DNA of 30,435 bases, from assembly GCA_964632485.1 (NCBI GenBank), contig CAZWDO010000002.1, positions 234,281 to 264,715 of the forward strand. Reading direction: 5' to 3'. The notes under the pieces were generated by a model that was given only the letters and a program-made list of their open reading frames with translations, searched no databases and had not been told where the DNA came from. A program made the position numbers and the translations under genes. The DNA is from CAZWDO01 sp964632485 [NCBI: uncultured bacterium] (GTDB taxonomy: Bacteria > JAGOEH01). Position 1 is the stretch's first letter. Each line of letters starts with the position of its first letter. Of the stretch, positions 24,691 through 30,435 are shown piece by piece.

Positions 24691-24719
24691 TTGACAAATT
24701 AAAAAACTTATATCATTAT
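24691..24719 (+). promoter_or_regulatory. Candidate promoter of the PLP-enzyme gene
   Basis: A consensus TTGACA (24691-24696) is followed after 17 bases by CATTAT (24714-24719, 4/6), in an AT-rich gap after the glycosyltransferase stop. This would leave a leader of about 160 bases before the ATG at 24888. I see no known riboswitch fold in that leader. Confidence 0.4.
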
Positions 24720-24887
24720 TGATTAAAGTCCGGATCTTAATTTCATAATATTCGGCGTTACTGATCCCGGTTTGAGATGTTCCGCGTGAATGTAAAGAGT
24801 TATTTTTCTATTAACCGTCAAAAATTGTAAAACATGGATGTCCGGATAGCTGGGTATAATATTAAAAATGTAACCTGGGAGAACAGA

Positions 24888-26108
24888 ATGAGTCATTACA
24901 ATCCTGAGCAAGCGATTTGGAACGTTCGTCGCGAATTTGGCGAACATGGTGGAGTAACCCCTTCGGTTGAGCGTTCAGCAACGTTTACCGTCATCGATCC
25001 CGGCACCATGCCGGAGATTTTTGCGGGCGTGCGGGGTCCGGATAGGGGGGGGTGTTTTTTATATAGCCGTCATTTTAATCCGACTGTGGATGTATTAGAC
25101 CGCTATTTAGCGGCAATGGAAGGCACGGAAGCGTGTGTTTCCACTGCCAGCGGGATGGCGGCGATTACCTGCGCGATTTTACAGATTTGCCGTAATGGCG
25201 ACCATATTGTAGCCAGCGATACTGTCTATGGCGGCACCCATGCCTTACTGCAGGACCTTTTACCCCAATTGGGGATCACGACCACCTTTGTGTGTCCCAC
25301 CGAACTGAGTGAATTTGAGCAGGCGATTCAGGCGAATACTAAAATTATTTATACGGAAACAATCGGAAATCCAACCTTGAAAATTGCCAATATATCCAAA
25401 TTGGCGGAACTGGCGCGACTGCGGGGAGCCAAGTTGGTTGTGGATAACACTTTTTCGCCAATGATGATCACGCCTTCCCGACTGGGCGCCGATATTGTGG
25501 TCTATTCCATGACTAAATTTATCAACGGGGCCAGCGATTTGATCGCGGGCGCGATTTGCGCCAGCCGCGAGTTCATTTACCAATTGATGGACCTGCACAC
25601 CGGCCGTGTGATGCTTTTTGGACCGACGATGGACCCTCGCGTAGCCTATGACATTATCCAACGGTTGCCGCATCTCGCATTGCGGATGAAAGAACATGGA
25701 CGCCGGGCGCAAGCCATTGCTGAATATCTGGAAAAAATCGGCGCGCCGGTGCGTTATCCCGGTCTGCCAAGCCATCCGCAATACTCGCTGCTTCAATCAA
25801 TGCTCAATGATGGGTTCGGCTTTGGGGGTATGTTGACCCTCAATTGTCAAACTCGTGAAAAAGCGGAACAATTGATGGCGGTTTTGCAAAATGAGGAACG
25901 TTTTGGCTATATCGCCGTCTCCTTAGGCTATTTCGATACCTTGATGTCCTGTTCCGGGTCTTCTACTTCATCGGAAATTTCTCCTGAATTACAAACAAAA
26001 ATGGACTTGTCCCCGGGATTGTTGCGAATTTCTATCGGTTTGACCGGAGATTTATCCGCCCGAATTGAACAAATTGAACGCGGACTGCGTAAATGTAATA
26101 TGGTTTAA
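24888..26108 (+). CDS. Cys/Met metabolism PLP-dependent enzyme, methionine gamma-lyase-like
   Basis: 406 residues from the ATG at 24888 (GGGAG six bases upstream); an ATG at 24834 in frame has no such site. Fold type I PLP enzyme of the cystathionine gamma-synthase / methionine gamma-lyase family: YSRHFNPT near residue 62, ASGMAAI near 88, YGGTHALLQDLLP, ETIGNPTLKIANI, VVDNTFSPMM and the PLP lysine Lys210 in YSMTKFINGASD. The C-terminus has SLGYFDTLMSCSGSSTSS and GLLRISIGLTGD. Substrate choice within the family (methionine cleavage, cystathionine synthesis or lysis, homocysteine formation) cannot be fixed by eye; the variant is close to forms annotated as gamma-lyases. It acts in the cytoplasm. 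The protease gene starts 62 bases downstream in the same direction and may share its transcript. Confidence 0.87.
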   Translation: MSHYNPEQAIWNVRREFGEHGGVTPSVERSATFTVIDPGTMPEIFAGVRGPDRGGCFLYSRHFNPTVDVLDRYLAAMEGTEACVSTASGMAAITCAILQICRNGDHIVASDTVYGGTHALLQDLLPQLGITTTFVCPTELSEFEQAIQANTKIIYTETIGNPTLKIANISKLAELARLRGAKLVVDNTFSPMMITPSRLGADIVVYSMTKFINGASDLIAGAICASREFIYQLMDLHTGRVMLFGPTMDPRVAYDIIQRLPHLALRMKEHGRRAQAIAEYLEKIGAPVRYPGLPSHPQYSLLQSMLNDGFGFGGMLTLNCQTREKAEQLMAVLQNEERFGYIAVSLGYFDTLMSCSGSSTSSEISPELQTKMDLSPGLLRISIGLTGDLSARIEQIERGLRKCNMV

Positions 26109-26170
26109 CTGGCCGGGAGCCCAGGTTCTCAATTTATTGAAAGACTCTATTTGGATCGGAGCTCATTTCT

Positions 26171-27208
26171 ATGATTATGCGATGGATATTGTTTTGGTGT
26201 TTACTCATGCTGTGTTTTTGTGGCATTTGGCGTCCCACGATCCGCTATGATGTTATCCGCGATGGCCGGTACGATACGGAATTCCCTTATCGTTCATGCG
26301 CTTCTGAGCTTAACACTATATTTGGCAGCGTAAAAAAATTACATTGCATCGTTGAATACCGCTATTATCGCTTCGCCATCGAAAAAAAAATTACCCGCGA
26401 AGATTTAACCGATTTTTTTATCAATAAACGCGCTGCGTATGCGGATCATGAAGTCCAATCCGTTTTTGGAACAGCCCTGGTAATTTCGAATCACAATGGG
26501 TATATCGGCTTGATGACATGCGCCCATGTTGTGGACTTTCCCGATACGGTCATTCAATACTTTGATTATGATTCGGTTTATGTTAAAAGTATCGCTTTCA
26601 AAATTAAACAACGCCATATCATTTACGATGTTCCTGAGGGCGGTGATTTTGAATTGCTGATTAAAGACAGTTTTTTCGATATCGCTTTGCTGGGTCGGCA
26701 ATTTACAATGGAGGAATCGATCCAGATACCCGTATTCGGTTATCCTCTCGGAAAGGCCAGGGAATTGGAATTGGGGAATTTTCTGTATGTTTTGGGATAT
26801 CCCTTAGGCAATCCCATGATCACACAGGGATTGGTCAGTAATCCCGGCCGCTCCAAAGAAGGTCATTTCCTGATTGACGCCCTGTTTAATCGCGGTTATA
26901 GCGGGGGTATCGTTCTGGCAATCCGCGATGGCGCGCCCAATTTTGAATTGATGGGAATCGTTAAATCGGTATCAGCAGAAACTTATTGGGAACTCCGACC
27001 CTCGAATGGCCATATAGATGCGCAGACTGTTACGGAACGCTTGCCCTATACGGGCCCCCTGTTTGTGGAAAATCAAACCAATATCCGCTACGGTATTACC
27101 TTCACCGTTCCCATTGAACTCATAATTCGGTTTTTAAAGACACATGAACCGTTTCTTGAATCCAAGGGATTTTATCTCAAAGACTGGTTGAAAAAAGGAA
27201 ATAGCTAA
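26171..27208 (+). CDS. Membrane-anchored trypsin-fold serine protease
   Basis: 345 residues. Residues 3-20 are a hydrophobic, Cys-rich segment (RWILFWCLLMLCFCGIW) that looks like an uncleaved anchor or a signal sequence; no clean lipobox is present. The protease domain spans about 95-330, with His119 in MTCAHVV, Asp170 in FFDIALLG and Ser244 in NRGYSGGI, where most relatives have GNSGGP. VLGYPLGNP near 207 and GIVKSV are also typical of HtrA-like chymotrypsin-fold domains. No PDZ domain follows. It probably acts in the periplasm. The substrate is unknown, and its neighbour, a PLP enzyme, offers no clue. Start ATG with GGAG nine to ten bases upstream; a second in-frame ATG lies two codons later. 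Confidence 0.8.
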   Translation: MIMRWILFWCLLMLCFCGIWRPTIRYDVIRDGRYDTEFPYRSCASELNTIFGSVKKLHCIVEYRYYRFAIEKKITREDLTDFFINKRAAYADHEVQSVFGTALVISNHNGYIGLMTCAHVVDFPDTVIQYFDYDSVYVKSIAFKIKQRHIIYDVPEGGDFELLIKDSFFDIALLGRQFTMEESIQIPVFGYPLGKARELELGNFLYVLGYPLGNPMITQGLVSNPGRSKEGHFLIDALFNRGYSGGIVLAIRDGAPNFELMGIVKSVSAETYWELRPSNGHIDAQTVTERLPYTGPLFVENQTNIRYGITFTVPIELIIRFLKTHEPFLESKGFYLKDWLKKGNS

Positions 27209-27435
27209 TCGGTTGGCATTGATTTTGAATTTTGAATAGGATGCTTCGGAATGCGTCCACCTGCTTCTAACCGAAAGGGTGAAGAAATGCGTTTGATTAC
27301 CCGGCGCGGGAATCCCCAGGATCAGAAATTCAGATGCCGGGGAGCAATAATAACTGAGATGATTTACAGTCTAACAGTTTCCGTCACCGTGCGGGGTATC
27401 ATTATGAATTATGTCAAATCGAGTATTATGTGGCG

Positions 27436-29160
27436 CTATTTAATCAATGTGATGCGCTCACGCCAGATGGTGACCGGTCCGTTCCTTAATTGTAGAAAAT
27501 AGATGCTCGGCGGAAGCTCCGGCAAATGGAGAGTCGTTGCGCTCCCTGTAGCTCCGTTGGCATACGGTATAGCGGATGAATATATTTTTTCTCCGAGCAG
27601 GTTGAAAATTTCAAGTGTGTTATAGGGGAGTGCTGTGGAGATTTTAATTTCGTTGCGTAAGGGATTGGGATAGATTTTAACTTGGGGAATCAGTGTTTGA
27701 GATTCCGCCACAGAGATAACTTCTTCACTTTTAATGAAAATCAGCAGTACCGAGGGGGCTGATTGATTCTGGATAACCAGTGTTGTATCGTCAGACCAGG
27801 TCATTTGAGTAAATGCGCTAAGTTTTTTATCGGGACCTTTGATCTGCCAGGCCTCGCATTCAGGGGATTGTCGAAATTGGGCAGGCAAATTGTTGAAAGT
27901 GATTCGATAGAGCTGCCGGTCGCTGTTGTAATTGGAAATCAAGGCGCCGATTTCCCGGCCATCCTCGCTCATTCCTGCCATCAATGAAAGGTGGGTCGTA
28001 TCGGTTTGCATATCGCTCTCAACCAGCAGATCGCCGTCGCTGGCGATTTGCCGGGGCGTTCGGGTGATGAGCTGATGAACCGCTTTGAAGGCATAGGCGC
28101 TCCATTTGTAGCGCTGAGGCGCGCCGGGCGCTGCCTCGCTATCAAAAAATCCCAGTCCGGGATACCAGATAATGCGGTCTATCGGCGCGTTTTGGGCCAC
28201 GATCTGGTGCGCCGCATAATAAGCCGCGCCTTGCGGACTGTCGCTGAAGGCGGCAATTGTTTCATCCAACTCATTGTTGATCTCTGAAATATGGCTTTCA
28301 GCCTCTGAAAAACCATAGCGGTCCAGTACGCGACGGATTGAAACCGCGATGATCCGTAGAAACTAGGGATTCTTGATGCCATAGGAATGCCATGAGTAAA
28401 AATCCAATCCGATCTGATTTTGTTGTAAATAATTTAAAAAACTTTCCCGATAAGCTTTACTAACGCCCAACGTCGTCAGGGGCACCGCTCCCGGCGCGCC
28501 GACGTTTAATGCGGGGTCAAAGCTCTTCAGGGAATCATATACCTGCTGGTAAAGGTGATAATAATCCGTACTGTCGCCTACCCAAAACAGATTGTTTTTG
28601 GGTTCGTTCCATACTTCCCAGTAGCGGACATTCTGGTTTAATCCTTCGGCCCAGGAGCCGTTGATGTGCATGACGGTGCGTTTACAAACCTGGGCAAAGC
28701 GATTAAAGCTACGTCCATCCATATCAAAGGGCGGTGTTACCGGCGGGGTCGGATAATTGGTATTCAGCGACCAACTGATTCCCAGTCGAAAATAGACTTC
28801 AAAGCCATTGTCAATAATATCATGGATTTGCGCGTCGGTAGTTTCCCAATGGTAATGAGCCGTATTAAGAGGGTCAAAAGCGGGATTGAGTACATGGTAG
28901 GCATTTTGCGCGGTATCCAATAACCAGAAATCAGTATAAATATGATAATCACACGAAATATGATAATCATGGGTGCGGATCAGAGAAACCCCGATTTCGG
29001 AAAATTCGGTTTGCAGTCCCTGGGGTCCCCGGTTAACGCCCATTATCGATTTCAATTCGCCGGTTTGGCGACTGCAATCGATTCTCAGCTCCTGTAATTG
29101 AGCTAAACAGGTTCCATACCATAAACTGATGAGAAATAGCAACAAATATAAATGATTCAT
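27436..29160 (-). pseudogene. GH39-like secreted glycosidase with sorting domain, interrupted by one in-frame TAG
   Basis: A single continuous frame of 575 codons runs from ATG at 29160 (AAGGAGG six bases upstream) to TAG at 27438-27436, broken only at codon 266 (TAG, 28365-28363). There is no frameshift: codons 267 onwards read FLRIIAVSIRRVLDRYG in the same frame. Residues 1-20 are a signal peptide (CLA|QLQ). The catalytic domain resembles clan A / family 39 glycosidases: GVNRGP near 41, WEVWNEP with acid/base Glu186, DFYSWHSYG near 253-261, then after the stop SHISEINNE with candidate nucleophile Glu293. The C-terminal part ends with a type IX-like sorting domain (VKIYPNPLRNEI, ENG-free). 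A truncated protein would lack the nucleophile and the sorting domain. Nonsense mutation or sequencing error is most likely. Confidence 0.85.
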
Positions 29161-29261
29161 CCTTGCCTCCTTGTTGAGTTGTCTATCGAAAGGTATTATT
29201 AGAATTCTTAGGGTTGGGTTTCAGCGCGGATAGTTTAATAATGCAATTTGCAATTAAAAAA

Positions 29262-30086
29262 TTATGGGAAAAGTTCATGAATATCCAATTCAAAAATTAA
29301 CGGCCAATATTTTCCTGTCACAAATAATCGTTTTTCTTTGGGATTGTAGGCAATCCCGTTTAACACATCCACGTGCTCATCCGAAGAAATGTAGTCATAA
29401 AGGGGGTCAAGATCGACCCAACCTAAGACTGAACCGTCGCGGGGATCAATACGGACAATCATTTTTGATAGCCATACATTGGCCCAAATTTCACTTTCCA
29501 CCCATTCCAATTCATTGAGGTTTGGTACGGGCCGTCCTTGGTCCCGCGCCTCAATTTCGCGAATGATTGCGAAGCTGGTCGGATCGCGAAAATAGAGGGT
29601 GGCGCTGCCATTGCTCATAATAAGCGACTGTGGCCCGGTCGCCAGTCCCCAGCCTTCTCCGTTATAGCGCAGTGAGGGCAGTCGCTCTAAATCGGGCAGA
29701 TTGTAGATGAGGCACCGCCCTTCACGCCAGGTCAATTGATAAATTTTATCGTTCCAAATCGCGATCCCTTCGGCAAAATAGGCGCTTTCGATCCCGCGGG
29801 CCGCCAATTCTTTTCCCTGAGGATATGACATTACCCGTAACGCCGAGCGTCCGTAATTGCCGCTACTTTCATAAAATTTGTTCTGATGAATCAGCAGTCC
29901 TTGCGTAAATACTTCCGTATTGTGTTCAATCGTATTTTTAATGCGGGCGCGCCATACCCGTGGATTCGAGGATACCTTCTCATCCTTTTTCAATGCTCCG
30001 GGTGGATGACCCGATTTTTTTTTATCTTTGCAGCATAAACCGAGGCCCAGGGATAAAACAAATACGAAAAAAAACTCCAGCTTCAA
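29262..30086 (-). CDS. Glutaminyl-peptide cyclotransferase, plant-type beta-propeller
   Basis: 274 residues, family PF05096. It converts N-terminal glutamine of proteins to pyroglutamate with release of ammonia. Conserved blocks are FTQGLLIHQNKFYESSGNYG near 60-79, YFAEGIAIWNDKIYQLTW near 103-120, GEGWGLATG, NLNELEWVESEIWANVW near 198-214, RIDPRDGSVLGWVDL and LNGIAYNPKEKRLFVTGKYWP. The N-terminus is a signal sequence with a double Cys (GLGLCCKD), possibly a lipoprotein although the lipobox is not canonical, so it acts outside the cytoplasm. The only start that keeps the signal sequence is TTG at 30086, one base after the stop of the upstream phosphodiesterase-family gene, implying coupled translation. 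Secreted proteins in this window begin with Gln after predicted signal cleavage, fitting substrates. Confidence 0.92.
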   Translation of the reverse strand: MKLEFFFVFVLSLGLGLCCKDKKKSGHPPGALKKDEKVSSNPRVWRARIKNTIEHNTEVFTQGLLIHQNKFYESSGNYGRSALRVMSYPQGKELAARGIESAYFAEGIAIWNDKIYQLTWREGRCLIYNLPDLERLPSLRYNGEGWGLATGPQSLIMSNGSATLYFRDPTSFAIIREIEARDQGRPVPNLNELEWVESEIWANVWLSKMIVRIDPRDGSVLGWVDLDPLYDYISSDEHVDVLNGIAYNPKEKRLFVTGKYWPLIFELDIHELFP

Positions 30087-30087
30087 A

Positions 30088-30435
30088 TCATTTCGCTTTC
30101 TTCAGCAATGGCTTCAGGGGCGAACCATCGCCATCAAGGTTGTCAGGGATTGGTAATTTCAGTATTTCTGCGATAAAGGGATAGATTTCGATATTACAAA
30201 ATGGCTCAAGTCTGAGACCCGCTTGGATGTTTGGCCCACTTGCATAAAAAATTCCATCCATATTCGGGCATTTCAATGGATCATACCCATGCATGCCTTT
30301 CAAAGTCTGATAGGGATTATTCTCGCCATCACTGAGGATATAGGGCGGGTCCATATCAATGATTAAATCAGCGATGCGGGGATCCCCCTGGTAGCGCAGC
30401 CGCCGGGGAATCGTTTTTTGCGAATAAATGGAAAA
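30088..30435 (-). CDS. Type I phosphodiesterase / alkaline phosphatase-family protein, C-terminal part
   Basis: The frame is open to the right edge, so only the last 115 residues are visible; the ATG at 30354 is internal. The sequence RRLRYQGDPRIADLIIDMDPPYIL followed by GMHGYD, DGIFYASGPNIQAG and NIEIYPFIAEILKLPIPDNLDG is the standard C-terminal region of nucleotide pyrophosphatase/phosphodiesterase (ENPP)-type alkaline phosphatase superfamily enzymes. The His of GMHGYD is a metal ligand in that superfamily. These are usually exported zinc phosphodiesterases. The substrate cannot be predicted. It is followed directly by the glutaminyl cyclase gene with one base between. Confidence 0.85.
   Translation of the reverse strand, partial: FSIYSQKTIPRRLRYQGDPRIADLIIDMDPPYILSDGENNPYQTLKGMHGYDPLKCPNMDGIFYASGPNIQAGLRLEPFCNIEIYPFIAEILKLPIPDNLDGDGSPLKPLLKKAK

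Noticed and set aside
27251-27502. 83-residue plus-strand ORF after the protease gene
   Set aside because: No Shine-Dalgarno, no family resemblance, and its 3' third overlaps the coding strand of the sorting domain of the glycosidase. The 227-base gap 27209-27435 otherwise shows nothing I can name.
28363-28365. TAG codon as an amber codon recoded genome-wide or as pyrrolysine
   Set aside because: TAG terminates at least three genes in this window, including this one, and GH39-type enzymes are not known pyrrolysine proteins.
28179-28382. 67-residue minus-strand ORF bridging the TAG codon of the glycosidase, suggesting a frameshift
   Set aside because: Translating the junction shows that the sequences before and after the TAG are in the same frame and give family-like sequence; the bridging ORF is in another frame and is a shadow.

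Overview
The window most likely comes from a Gram-negative bacterium of the FCB superphylum, in the Calditrichota / KSB1 / Ignavibacteria direction rather than classical Bacteroidetes. The evidence is the C-terminal secretion domain of the 'FQNYPNPFNP' type (FlgD-like / type IX secretion sorting domain) on secreted proteins, an S46 dipeptidyl-peptidase, an ADP-heptose pathway kinase (so an LPS-type outer membrane), and Shine-Dalgarno sites of AAGGAG type. The taxonomic call is inference from gene content; no rRNA or tRNA gene was seen.

Layout. (1) 1-3240, + strand: the 3' end of one secreted beta-propeller-like protein and a complete 799-residue secreted Asp-box/propeller protein. Their last 93 residues come from a 284-bp stretch identical at the nucleotide level, and each gene is followed by a clear intrinsic terminator. 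(2) 3240-6270: REP-like palindromic repeats flank a minus-strand unit encoding an S46 peptidase, a YjbQ/UPF0047 protein and a small Cys-rich DUF6485 protein. (3) 6285-9553, minus strand: a butyrate kinase gene sandwiched between two leucine-dehydrogenase-family paralogues that have both lost the catalytic lysine. A 695-bp non-coding divergent region follows. (4) 10249-16176, + strand: a compact four-gene operon with heptose-7-phosphate kinase, a radical SAM/DUF2344 fusion (TIGR03960 type), ribonuclease G and a small-protein-methyltransferase-like enzyme. (5) 16224-23217, minus strand: six tightly packed, mostly overlapping genes: a WlbA/WbpB-like sugar dehydrogenase, a GT2 glycosyltransferase, an AsnB-type amidotransferase, a second (DPM1/GtrB-like) GT2, a YihY membrane protein and a CCA-adding-enzyme-family nucleotidyltransferase. 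A GT4 glycosyltransferase is transcribed divergently at 23564, so this looks like a surface-glycan locus with housekeeping genes attached. (6) 24888-27208, + strand: a Cys/Met-metabolism PLP enzyme (methionine gamma-lyase-like) and a membrane-anchored trypsin-fold protease. (7) 27436-30435, minus strand: a GH39-like secreted glycosidase interrupted by one in-frame TAG codon, a plant-type glutaminyl-peptide cyclotransferase and the C-terminus of a type I phosphodiesterase/alkaline-phosphatase-family protein.

How the parts may work together: the two secreted proteins whose N-termini are visible and which carry sorting domains are predicted to begin with Gln after signal peptide removal, and the window encodes a glutaminyl cyclase. 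This is consistent with the 'Q-rule' known from Bacteroidetes operating here. The most unusual signals are the pair of lysine-less dehydrogenases around butyrate kinase, the nucleotide-identical sorting domains on divergent proteins, and the single nonsense codon splitting a glycosidase active site.
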